Source: Magnolia sinica
Taxonomy: Eukaryota; Streptophyta; Magnoliopsida; Magnoliales; Magnoliaceae
DNA: 64,000 nt
Assembly (NCBI RefSeq): GCF_029962835.1
Contig: NC_080582.1
Span: forward strand, 13,834,032 to 13,898,031
Direction of reading: 5' to 3'
The position numbers and the translations under genes are program-made. Shown here one piece after another: positions 34,238 through 45,009 of the stretch (position 1 is its first letter; each line of letters starts with the position of its first letter). Under the pieces are notes generated by a model. It searched no databases and was not told where the DNA came from. It saw nothing but the letters and a program-made list of their open reading frames with translations.

Positions 34238-35260
34238 AAATAGGGAGTGGTGGCCCACCTAAACTTTGATTTGCCTTATCTTTGGTCTAGTTTTACCTCC
34301 TAAGATGACAAAGCTGATGGTGTAGATTGCCCATACAACAGTGTGGACCCCACCTTTTTCATTGAGTGTACATGGAGCTTGAGCCCACCCGCGGAGCATC
34401 AAGCCAAGATGCCTGGTCAACGGGTTTGACCCGAGACTGCGCGAAGAGGAAGGGGGGCCACCTCTGGCATTGGGGCAACCGATCTGAACCGTTCATCTAA
34501 TCCAGGGAATGGACCCGACCAAAGCCCTGGTCATTCCACTCGTTGGCATGCGCTGGTGTGCGCACGAGTTAGAACGCAAATAGGATGTGCGGGAGAAGTT
34601 TTTCCAACAATTAGAAATCCGATTTCCCTCCGGCCACGCTGGAAATCACAGTAGGATTTTTCCCACAATCCCAACCTTCCATTGCCATGAATCTCAGCCC
34701 TCCATGCAGCCCCAAAGTAGGTTTTTAAGTTCTGTAGAAAGGCAGAGAGAATCTACCCATTTCGGTGTTGGCTTAATCCTGACTGTTCAAGAGCTTCTAG
34801 AATCTCTTCCAGATCATCAGAGGCGTCCGTTTTAGGATGAGCAACAACTTATTCCGCTAAAGTAAAGAGCTCCACGAGAAATCCTTCCTCGTGTGAGATA
34901 TTGCCCGCGGTCAAAGATATCAAGATCCTCGTGAGGGAATGTAATGGTGAATGGTGGACCCCATAGTTATCAGTGGACCCATTCGGACCATCTAGACGTA
35001 TTAGATTGGGGAAAGAGGCCATAGACGAGAATTCGCCATGACCAGCTGTTTCATCTTCTCCATCCAACCAAGAAAACCACCATCGCTAGGTGGGCCCTAT
35101 TTTTAGATCAGATACATTCTCTTGATGGGACACACTATCTGTAACTCATTCATAATGTGAGATCATGGCCATGCATCCCTAATATGATTAAATCATCTTC
35201 AACTTTTCTCGGATTAGAGAGAGAGGTTGCAGTTAATCTCTTGATTAGTTGCGTTCGAAA
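34238..35260. other. Fold-back fragment and unclassified sequence
   Basis: 34,250-34,380 carries GTGGCCCACCTAAACTTTGA and TGTGGACCCCACCTTTTTC, degraded fold-back blocks. The rest (GC-rich with Arg/Ser-rich chance frames) has no recognised product. Confidence 0.35.
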
Positions 35261-38200
35261 CTTCTAGAGGCGGATTAGGAGGGCTATATATGTACAACCT
35301 GCTTTCCGTTTTAGGAAAAGAGCCCTAAAATCTAGAGAAGGAGAGGGAGGGAGAGTCGGGAGTGAGTCCGAACTCATGCCGCACTCTCTGAGTTGGGCCG
35401 AGTTGAGACCGAGTCGAATCTTCTCTAAGTTGCCCGATCGAGCCTGACTCTGATGGGTCAAAAGGAGGATTGTGGGAAGAGGAGTTGAGTACCAGCCTCT
35501 GCTGTCCAAGTGAAGTCGATCGAATTATCTTGCCTGATCGATCATAACCGCGAGTTCCAACCAGGTCGGACAAGCATTATTCGTGGATTTCAAATCTAGA
35601 GTCGGTCACTCCAGAACTTCTAGGAAAGTTTTATGGTGCTTGTGTCAACCTCTAATAAGCAGTTGAAGCCAAGCTCTGGACGATTTAGTAGTAGTCAGTG
35701 CAACTCTTACCCGAGTCGACTCACTTAATCACTGAGTTACTCTAAATCATGCCCTTCAAAAATGCCAAGCAGGTACTTGCAATTTCAAGTTTGATTTTTT
35801 GAAGTGATAACACAACAATGCCTGAATCAACGTCATATATGAACTATTGCAATAAGGTTGAGTTAACTCATTCCCTACTATAAGAGATGACTCGGTGATC
35901 TCTGAGTCTCCGTTGGCTTCAGAAGCTGAACTCAACTCTCGAATCATCAACAGCCATTGATCCTAATGAACCAAGCTGTGATTCGATGATTTGAAATATA
36001 TTCCACCAGCGAGTCTCGACTGAGATGAGCTAATGAAGCAACTCAATTCTAGGCGGACTCAGTAAGCGATGACTAGCTAGATGTACTGATCCAAGGTCTG
36101 ATTTGTACGGACTTTGGTGGGTTCATCTCAGCAGATTAGTCATGTGGTGATAATGGTCGAAGGAATAATGACTCAACTTGGCACGCTAAACTTATATTAT
36201 ACCTAAGACCTGCTTGAACCAAGCCCATCTCAACCTCTGAAAGATTGTAAAGAGGGGTGGATGGGATAAATTCGACTTAACTCAAGTTGAGTTGACTCAA
36301 ATAGTTATGGTTAAGTCCCTTTAGATTGAATTCATGAAGAAAGATTCACTTAATGTGAGAAAGACCATTTTTACCGGGTAAAAAGAAATCTAAGCCCGTG
36401 ATTAGAATTGAGTCACCCTCTAGCCTGGTGAGTAAGCAAGCTAGGCAACTTCTACTTTGTAACTTTATTACCAAATTTCCTTTACTATTAAGAAAAAGCT
36501 AATGACCAACTCTATTTTTGGTGTAGGATGTTGTATGCCCCTGTCACTCTTGAACTACTAGTATTGTAGGTTAGTTATTGAAAGATAACTAGCTAGAGGT
36601 GTCTGGGTTCTCCTAGACTACTCTTAGTACATTTAAGCTGGAGGTGTACTTATAAGGTTATGACTTTTCTCCCTGGGCTTTCACTTTTATGTTAGCTTAA
36701 GTGATAGTTTTCCTTTTAAATTTAAATGATAATGGATAGTCCTATTTCATAATTATTTCTGTTAACTATTGAAATAGATCTTCAAATCATATGCTTAACA
36801 CTTATCTTGTATAAACCTATATACGTTGCACATGAATACATTCTCATACTTATAAATTGTTAGTGAGGTTTGAATTGCCACATCATTTGATGAAAAACTC
36901 CCCTTATATATTCAGAATTAGGAGGTAACCTGACTGATTGTGATTACAATGGAACCTCAAACTAGTGGCCCTTTTGCGTAATGGATTGAGTGTGATTTGG
37001 TTGTGAACTTAACATCTTATGGATCATTTGTGCTTATTTCACTTTTGGGGATAATCATTTTTTATCGTATCCTTTGATGGACTATTTTGTCTTAAGTGGC
37101 TCTCATGGAATATTTTCCTTGTGTGACTTTGATGGAATGATTTTCCTATAAGGCTTTGGCGGATTATTTTCGTAATGGTAAGTTTCATTTGTTGAATCAT
37201 GATTAGCTACTAGGTGAACAGGTTACCATTAAACATCTTAGTATTGGAGTATCATAATTGGTCGCAAGGTGAACATGTTACAATTAAATATTCTAGTGTT
37301 GGAGTCTCATGAACCAGTGATGGTGGTATTGGACACTTTGCCCAAGCTGTCGGCATATGATGGGTGACAAGCCCCCTACATAGTGACTTTTGAGCTTTTT
37401 AAAAATGATTGTTTGTAATTGGACTAATAACGGTTGAGTTAATCATACATTCCATGGCACGTAGGCATTATCAGGTGTTTAGTCGACTGTTTGAAAAGAC
37501 CAGTGTACTGTTCGAACATTCAAAATTGTTTGAGCTTGCTACTTGAGCGCGTACTTGTTCTACTTTCGTTGGTAACTAGTCACTTTGAGGTTGCATGTGG
37601 CTTTCGCCCCACTCGTAGGTATTACCCAAAAGACAGCTGGATGAGCATCCCTAGGTTGATGTGCATTCATGCATCTATGCATTTAAAATAAAATTACATC
37701 GTGAAATGTTTTGTATATTTTCCTGCTTAAATTATACTTGACTAGTGCGGTAGTGTGTAATCTTAAAGGGAATTCACATTGAACTAGTCACCTATTATTT
37801 AAATATCTAATATTTTCTTTTATCAGTATTGAAAATTCCTTTTGTATGAAGGCAAATGCATAACCCATCATCAAAGGAAGGACCCTTTCCTCTGAATATC
37901 GTATTATCTTGTTTACATACTAAGCGAGTGATTGAATAGGCAACTGATCTCATTCGATCTCGGTCATATAATATGTATCTGCCTATATTAGCGCATGGGG
38001 TTATAGTTGTTTGGTTTGAATTGAGCTGTAAATTCAATTCTGGCATGCCTGCACTTGTCATGTAACAAAAACCACAAATCAAACTATAGCAGATTTTTGG
38101 CACGTGCAATGAGACATTAGAAAAAATTACTTAGTTGTCAAAAATATTCAATTTGCACCTACCAAAACAGGTTTTTCAACAAAGAGATCGTGATTGAGTG

Positions 38201-38419
38201 AAACATTTCTCCACATTTTAGAAACAAAATCCGTCCATCCAGTACCTCCCATTCATGATTATATTAGATTTCTCAACAAATCTAAATTTGAATGGTTTAG
38301 ATCATACCAGTATAGTAGATGATCCGACGATATAGAAATCTCATATGAATATGATGATGAGGATCATTGCCACTGGCTGGCTTGTTCTATACTAAAAAAG
38401 TAACCATCATAAGTTAGCA
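35261..38419. repeat. Unclassified repeat region, probably LTR retrotransposon-derived
   Basis: 35,340-36,100 is full of GACTCAGT/ACTCGGCC/CGAGTCGA-type motifs. 37,325-37,385 (GTGGTATTGGACAC ... GAC AAGCCCCCTAC ATAGTGAC) is homologous to 50,607-50,672 inside solo LTR B, so part of this region is related LTR sequence. No coding domain recognised. Confidence 0.4.
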
Positions 38420-38427
38420 ATCTAGAC

Positions 38428-40104
38428 TAGAGCTGGGCATCGGTTCGAATCAGATCGGATTAGGTCCAACTCGACTCGATTCGAAATCCCGTTGGTTCGA
38501 CCCGAACTCGATCCGATACGAGACCGGATTTGGGTCACCTAATTTGGATCGATCCGATACATGGCCAGCCTGACCCGAGTTTGACTCGATCACGAAAACC
38601 GAGTCAAATGGGGTTAGGTATGATTCGGATCATATGAATTTAATCAAATTGTTTCATGTGGTGTAGTCTACTTCAACCTTTAATATATCATCTTTTTTGT
38701 GCTCAATGCCTAAAATAATATGTCAAAATGGATGAACGGCTTAGATAAAATATATACATCAAGGTGGGGCCCACATGGCTATGAATGAACTTTCAATCCA
38801 TCATATACACGTTTTTATCGAACTTTTAACGTGCAGTGTAGGAAATCGAGTTATTTGCCTTTCACGCAAGCTGCACAGAGGATTCTTAATCCACGTTAGC
38901 AAGTTCTTTAGGTCTGATCATAGGGTATGTGTTATATCCAAACCGTTCATCCATTTGGCAAGCTCATATTAAGGCTTGCGACGAAAAATAAGACAGATCT
39001 AACTATCAAGTGGACCACACGAATAGTTTAACGGTGAAAATCATTCTTGTTGCTATTTGTGATGTGGTCCAGATGATCTTTGAATATTATTCATTTTTTG
39101 AATAATGCTCTATAACGATCTCTAAAAATATATGAACGGCGTAGATATAATAAATACATCACTGTGGGGCCATATAACTTTGATCTCCTTTGAACCGTTC
39201 GTATAACTCGGAGCTCGAGGAGCGCCCCTGATGCTCGAGGAGGCCAGACGCCAGGCCAGTACAGCTGTACTGGAGAAGGATTGGCTACTCCCCTTGCCAC
39301 CGGACGTCGGTGCTCTGTGGGCCCCACCATGATGTATGTGTTTCATCCATGCCCTCCATCTATTTTTATAGATCATTTTAAGTTATTAGAAAAAAAAATT
39401 GAGGTATATTAAAATCTCGAGTGGACCACATTATAGAAAACAGTGTTGAATGAATTTTGACCATTAAAAACGTTTTGTAGGCCATAAAAGTTTTTTATCA
39501 AGCTGATATTTTTTTTCCCTTCATTTGGGTCCTTATGACCTAGTCAACATACTAGATGTCAAATAAACAGTACAGTGGGCCTTAGGAGGATTATAATGGT
39601 GGATATCCAATCATTATTGTTTTCTTGTGGTGTGGTCCACCTAAGATTTATATCACTATTTTTTTTATAAAGCACTGAAATGATCTATAAAATGGATGAA
39701 TGGAATGGATGAAACACATACATCATGGTGGGGCCCACAGAGCACCAACCATCAGCCATGGGGCTGGTGTTAGGGGGAGTAGCCAATCCTCCATCCACCG
39801 GTATTCTCTTCGCACATGACACGTACATGCAGCAGCTATATAGCTAGTGTGTGGTACACCAGCAAATCTAGTACCGAGTAAACTTTGTTGGGCCCACTGT
39901 GAAAATGCATATGGTTCATCCGCTCCGGATCGGGTTGGCTCGGATCAAATCGGATCGGATCGATCTAGGTAGGTATGGATCCGAACCTGACTCGAAACAC
40001 TTTAGGATCTGGACTACCCTATTCGGTCCGCACAGATCCAGGCCGTCGGATCGGTTCAGATCGGGTCGGATCTGATTGGATCGGGTCAAGATTGCACAGC
40101 TCTA
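38428..40104. mobile_element. hAT-like non-autonomous element with 8-bp TSD
   Basis: Left end TAGAGCTGGGCATC and right end GATTGCACAGCTCTA are inverted (TAGAGCTGKGCA). Flanks are ATCTAGAC (38,420-38,427) and ATCTATAC (40,105-40,112), an 8-bp duplication with one mismatch, as expected for hAT. Next to both ends are many GATCGG/CGGATC/CCGATC motifs (38,445-38,600 and 39,925-40,090), like hAT subterminal repeats. No transposase. The middle is filled with fold-back elements that inserted later or were carried along. Confidence 0.8.
39255..39800. mobile_element. Fold-back element nested in the hAT-like element
   Basis: Left GGATTGGCTACTCCCC...GTGCTCTGTGGGCCCCACCA and right TGGTGGGGCCCACAGAGCAC...GGGGAGTAGCCAATCC are inverted copies. 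Interior blocks GTGGACCACATTATAG and GTGGTGTGGTCCACCTAAG pair with each other. 38,640-38,780 and 38,990-39,180 hold further partial copies. Confidence 0.75.
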
Positions 40105-40184
40105 ATCTATACACAGTGGAAGAGAATCCACAAATTCAATCGGATGTTAATGGGAGGAATGGTGTTCACTCGGACGTGGTTTGG

Positions 40185-40690
40185 CTAGTGACGCTGCCAG
40201 TAGCCAAGTGGCTAGTGGTTGGTGCTCTGTGACCCCTTCCATGATGTATATGTTTTATCCACGCCGTCCATCCATTTTTAAAAATCATTGTAGGGCTTGA
40301 ATCTAAAAATGAGGCAGATCTAAAACTTAACTGGACCACACCACTGGAATACAATAGTGATTAAATGTCCACAATTAAAAACCTTCTAAGGCCCACTGTA
40401 ATGTTTACTTAACATCCAACCTATTGATCAGGTCATAAAGACCTGGATAAAGGTAAAAAAAACATCAGTTCGATATAAAACTTTTGTGGCCTGCAGAAAG
40501 TTTTTAATGGTGGGCGTTCAATCAGCACTGTGTGGTCCACTTGAGATCTGAATCTACATCATTTTTGGACTTGTATATTAAAATGATGTGGAAAAATGAA
40601 CGGATGGCATGGATGAAACATATACATCATGGTGGGGCCCACACAACACCGACCACTACCCATTGGATAGTGGCAGGGTCACTGGCCAAT
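40185..40690. mobile_element. Fold-back element H
   Basis: Left GCTAGTGGTTGGTGCTCTG and CACGCCGTCCATCCATTTTT are mirrored by GAACGGATGGCATGG and CAACACCGACCACTACCC on the right. Same interior plan (TGGACCACACCACTGG, TGTGTGGTCCACTTGAG). Confidence 0.7.
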
Positions 40691-40735
40691 CCGTTTCCCG
40701 TACACTCACACAGTACGCACGCGGATTTACTGCAA

Positions 40736-41252
40736 AAGGCTTTCGCAGGAAGTTCCTGCCTGCGATGCTAGGTGGGGCCCACAGTGATGTTGTGAGAAAT
40801 CCGCACCGTCCCTCCATTGTGAAAGCTCATTTTGGGACATTAGACCAAAAAAAGAGATGGATCTAAAACTTAAGTGGGCCGGGCGAGAGGGAAAACCGGG
40901 GAAAGAGTTTCGTACCGTTAGAACCTCCCTGGGATTTACCTTGATATTTACATGCCATCCAAACTGTTTATAAGGTCATTCCCACTCATTCCCACTCGGT
41001 TGAAGTGAATACACTAAAAACTTAGCCTGATATGAAACTTTGTGGCCACATGAATGTTTCAAACGGTCGTCAATGAATCTACACTGTTTCCTCTTGTTCG
41101 GCCCACTTGAGTTTTGGATGCACTTCATTTTTGTCCACGTGTCCTGAAATGAGCTCCCAAAATGGATGGACAATGTGGATTTCTCACAAACATCACGGTG
41201 GGACCGGCCTAGCATCCCACCGCTGGAACTTCCTGCAAAAGGCTTTAGCTGA
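40736..41252. mobile_element. Fold-back element I, strong inverted repeats
   Basis: Left AAAGGCTTTCGCAGGAAGTT...GGTGGGGCCCACAGTGATG...GTGAGAAATCCGCACCGTCC is mirrored by GGACAATGTGGATTTCTCAC...CATCACGGTGGGACC...GAACTTCCTGCAAAAGGCTTT. The arms extend more than 90 bp. Reading frames across 40,609-41,361 are hairpin-arm translations, not genes. Confidence 0.8.
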
Positions 41253-41560
41253 CAACCAGGCAACAACAGAAGAGTTCGGATCCTCTGTTTCTGACTCCAG
41301 ATATCTCATTAGTCCAGCTCAACAGACTGCTAGTAGGCAGTTTTTATTACTAAAAAAATAAAAAAAATCCGCCTTCTGTATTTCCTAACGGCGACGGCAG
41401 CGTTTGATGGTGCTTTCCATTTTCGTTCTCTAATCTGAGTTTTTTTTCTTTTTTTCCAGAAATTTCTTCTCCCGTCAAAATTTGTGGAATCTAATTTGAA
41501 ATTCCTTCCTATTTTACTGATGGATTCTGTTATGGGAAGATCTGAGCCCCTTACAGTCAT
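41253..41560. other. No recognisable gene
   Basis: Poly-A and poly-T runs and unassigned sequence; I see nothing nameable here. The 5' border of the Tat element LTR may fall in or just after it. Confidence 0.3.
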
Positions 41561-42346
41561 GAGGACCGACATCGTTCTAGTCCGGTCGGATCCGCAAGAA
41601 TATCCAGAACGGTGAATACTATTGAAGAGGAAGACCTTCAGAATGTTTAGCAGATAAGTGAAAACTAGTCACACTCCACTCGGTCTAGAACTCGGTTCGG
41701 ATTCATGATAGAAGACGCATCTAGGAAAGGAAACTCCACGTCAAGCCCAAGCGGACCCTTAGACGATGATCTTAAGCCGAGTAAGGTGAGATCCCACTGA
41801 TGAACGACAGCTCAAGCCAAGGCCCCGTCCTCGTCTCCGACTTCATTTGAATAAGGACCATCTGACCGAGGGCTCATCCTCGTCCTCATCCTTATCTTCC
41901 TTCAGAGAAGAGACGGCTCGAGCTGAGGCTGGGGCGAAATGTGAATGCATTATGCATCAAACTTGGAAACTACCATAAGCGGACGTGATTGGTTACTTCG
42001 CTCGTAGATGCGCATGACACAATACACGATCCTTAGATCGCATACAATATCTCCACGATCTGAAAATCCTCCTGATTGAGCGAATTGTGCAGAGATTAAC
42101 GGACCCAGACCATTCGACAATCAGGTATAAATACGATGAGACCCCACCGCTACAGGTACGCAACATCTTACACTCTCCCTTGGCTCCTCAACTTAGACCC
42201 AAATTCCCTTGACCTAACTTAGGCATCGGAGGGTCCCCTGGCTTAGCCAGGGTATCCTTTGCTCGTTAGTGTGCAAGCTCGAGACATTGAAGTGAGTCGG
42301 ACCTCGAGAGTTAAAGTGGAGAGCCGTCCAGATTTTGTCCTCAACA
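41560..42346 (+). mobile_element. 5' LTR (3' part) of a Tat-lineage gypsy element
   Basis: Ends GTCCTCAACA at 42,346, directly before a primer-binding site. A TATA box TATAAATA lies at 42,126-42,133. The 5' border could not be fixed, so the LTR may be truncated. Confidence 0.6.
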
Positions 42347-42350
42347 TTTT

Positions 42351-42367
42351 TGGTGCCGTCTGTGGGA
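42351..42367 (+). other. Primer-binding site of the Tat-like element
   Basis: TGGTGCCGTCTGTGGGA starts with TGG and lies 4 bases after the LTR end. TTTGGYGCCGTCTGTGGGAA is the usual sequence at this place in plant Tat-type gypsy elements. It is where a host tRNA primes first-strand synthesis. Confidence 0.7.
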
Positions 42368-42403
42368 AGCTGATACAAAAGGTCAGGTTCCTATTCTCAA
42401 GTA

Positions 42404-43480
42404 TAATGGCTAGAGGAAAGAATAAAGCAGTAGCCGCGGAACCAGAGCCAAATGAGCAGATTCGCTCCTCCTCACTACTTCATGCCGAATCAGCCCCGGG
42501 GCCTTCCCAGCATTCTCATAATCGGGCAAGCAAGTATCGAGCCATGCAGAACGAGATACAGGCCTTACGTGATGAAGTAAATCGGATGAAGCTATAACAG
42601 GACCCACAACCATGCCCGACACAGGAAAACCCTGTTCCCGAGCCAATCGGTCTTGTCATGGAAGCTCACTCCACGCTGAGGAGTATGAAGCCTGAGGCGC
42701 CTCAACACCCCCAGATACCGGCTTCGAGTCAGAATCCTCTTCCGACCCAGATCCAAGTCTCGACTTGGAATACAACCACTCGAGCTCCGACCAATGCTTC
42801 AGTCACTTCAGCCTTGGCACCAACGGATCTCCGACATCGGCTAGAACAGAGGAGGGGGAAGACTCCAGAAATAGAAAACACCTAAGAAATCATAGCGAAA
42901 AACAAGGACCCTTGGGAGAAACGGTTCGCGGAGCTCAATGACAAGTTCCTAGCTCTGGAAAAGAAATAATAGCCGACATCAGTTCCCGCCGCTGTTCAGG
43001 CAATGATGGAAGAGATTGAGCCTCCCTTCACCTCAGAAATCATGAACGAGGTGATGCCTCAGAGGTTCCGGATACCTCCCATCATCCAATACTCTGGGTC
43101 CCGAGACTCGTCCGAGCACGTAGAAGCCTATTGTTCATGAATGCAGATCCAGACGGTGACAGATGCCATGATGTGCCGAGGGTTCTTGATCATGCTCATG
43201 GGCTCCGCTCGGAGTTGGTATCGGCAGCTCAAGCCAAATTCCATTAGTTCCTTCGCAGAGTTGAGTTGGCTATTCCTTACCCAATTCATAAGTGGTAAGA
43301 GAAGTCGAAAGCCCAACACTCACCTATTTGCTATCAAGCAAGAGTCGAAGGAGTCATTGAAAGATTACATCGCTCGCTTCAACGAGGAAGCACTGTATAC
43401 AAGTAAGACATGAGTAGATAAACCATTCGGCAGTGACACCACATCCTTCCTGCACAGTGAGAAATTGAAGGATTTTACAG
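42404..43480 (+). pseudogene. gag of a Tat-lineage gypsy element, truncated
   Basis: ATG at 42,404 begins MARGKNKAVAAEPEP, with a coiled-coil-like stretch (YRAMQNEIQALRDEVNRMK), then a stop. After a broken linker the gag core reads PPFTSEIMNEVMP, YSGSRDSSEHVEAY, MCRGFLIMLMGSARSWYRQL, FISGKRSRKPNTHLFAIKQ, ESLKDYIARFNEEAL, matching the gag of Tat/Ogre-type elements. Stops at about 42,595, 42,885 and 43,138. Homology is lost by about 43,410-43,480, and no protease or RT follows, so the element is cut short. Confidence 0.8.
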
Positions 43481-43689
43481 GATGCTCTTGTAGACTTAGA
43501 AAAGAAAGAAAAGGAAAGAAAATTTCAGAAACTGGGCACTAGCATTACCAATGAAGATGACCCACATCGTTAATCATTGTGGGTGTTTGGTACTGCAATG
43601 GATCACTGAAATTAAAGATAACTAAATCAGACTAATCAAGTCTAGCTATGAAAATGACCCGTTTTGTCATTTGTTGTGGGTGTTTTATA

Positions 43690-44237
43690 CTTATAAAGCC
43701 AGGGAGGCTGACTTGCATGACCACATCAATAATCAGCTGTGGGCGGCTGAATCGCTTAAGGAGGTTACTGAATGGGTGCTTTACTTCCTTGGCCACATGG
43801 CTTGCCTCCACAAGCTCCAGGAACTCAGGCTCAACATTTGGTTCCACAGATCTTCTTGAGCACTGCCTTCCCTTTTACGAGGTGGCCACGCTCTATGAGG
43901 CTGTTAGGAGTGTCGACAACCAGAATGGAGCCGACGGTCAGGAGGAAGGCTGGGATCCTAGCTAGCTCAAGATGGATTGTGATTTCCGGTCCGCACCACC
44001 ACCCGTAATTCGATATGGGGAATTGGTGGTGGGCCAGATTCATTGATTAAACAGAACTGAATTAAAATAAAATAAAGAATAAATCGGAAGTGGAACTAGA
44101 AAAAGACCTGATTAGCGAAGCCGACTCCACACCCTAGGAAGATCCTTCCTATAATGAGCATGGCAAGGTCCTGGACAGCTGCATTTAGCACCATGCCAAT
44201 GATGAAGAAAATCCCTGTTTTGATTTTTAGCCCCAGC
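43690..44237 (-). pseudogene. STP-type monosaccharide transporter pseudogene
   Basis: STP proteins are plasma-membrane proton/hexose symporters of the major facilitator family with 12 helices. On the minus strand, 44,237-44,108 reads KTGIFFIIGMVLNAAVQDLA then MLIIGRIFLGCGVGFANQ, ending CAG/GT, the family's third and fourth helix region. Further on, about 43,985-43,835 gives LTVGSILVV, DTPNSLIERGHL, GKAVLKKICGT, then in another frame VEPEFLELVEASHVAKEVKH and NLLKRFSRPQL, the central loop. The frame changes near 43,840, and the sequence after RPQL diverges. The conserved PETPNSLIERG box is VDTPNSLIERG, as in some STP members. N- and C-terminal thirds are missing. A fragment, not a working transporter. 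Confidence 0.85.
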
Positions 44238-44239
44238 TG

Positions 44240-44944
44240 TTTCTGATTTAAGCTGAAGCATGGATACCACGGTTTCTTTTACAGATTTCAATGATTTAGG
44301 AACAGTTCCTCCTGCATTGAAGGCCTGTTCAGGGCCTAGTGAATGGACCATATGACGAAATTCCCACTAATCAACCAATCCTAACCATCCATTTGATGGT
44401 TAAAAGTCAAACAGTGATTGGCTCAAATTCCAAAGGGCCAAATTGAAATATATGTGGTTACCTGTGTAACTTTATGCTCTGAACACAATTGGGCAAGCAA
44501 TTGGATAGCCTGGAGTGTCATATAACCATGACATGTGTATGTTGGAAGAGTTCTAGTAAACTCAAACCCACAGTGATGGCCACTCACCCAACTTGTTGTT
44601 TCCTAAAATCATGAAGTTTTACCAATAATCCATTTACAAAAAGATTAAATGGCTGATTACAGTGTTCATGACCATAGGTAAACGATATAAGATTTTTTAT
44701 TTTTATTTAAAAAAAAAAAACAACAAAAAAAAACTTATTGAGTGCATCAGAAAGACACTAATGTAACTAACCTTTGCAAAAATTATGGACTTGATTCCAA
44801 TCTACTTGTTGATACGGGGTCATGTAGAGCTCCTTTCTCAGGTGGGCCTGGACGTCCCCAAAATTCTAGTGGATCTAGGATTTTCTGATTACATCAGTGG
44901 GCCACCAACATCAGTAGAAAAAGAGGAAGAAATAGAGAGAAAAT

Positions 44945-45009
<65 letters not shown>

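Noticed and set aside
40609-41361. Overlapping frames on both strands of 84-96 codons
   Set aside because: They fall on the arms of fold-back elements H and I and mirror each other.
42259-42403. Upstream extension of the gag frame
   Set aside because: It would begin inside the LTR and cross the primer-binding site; the ATG at 42,404 after the primer site is the sensible start.
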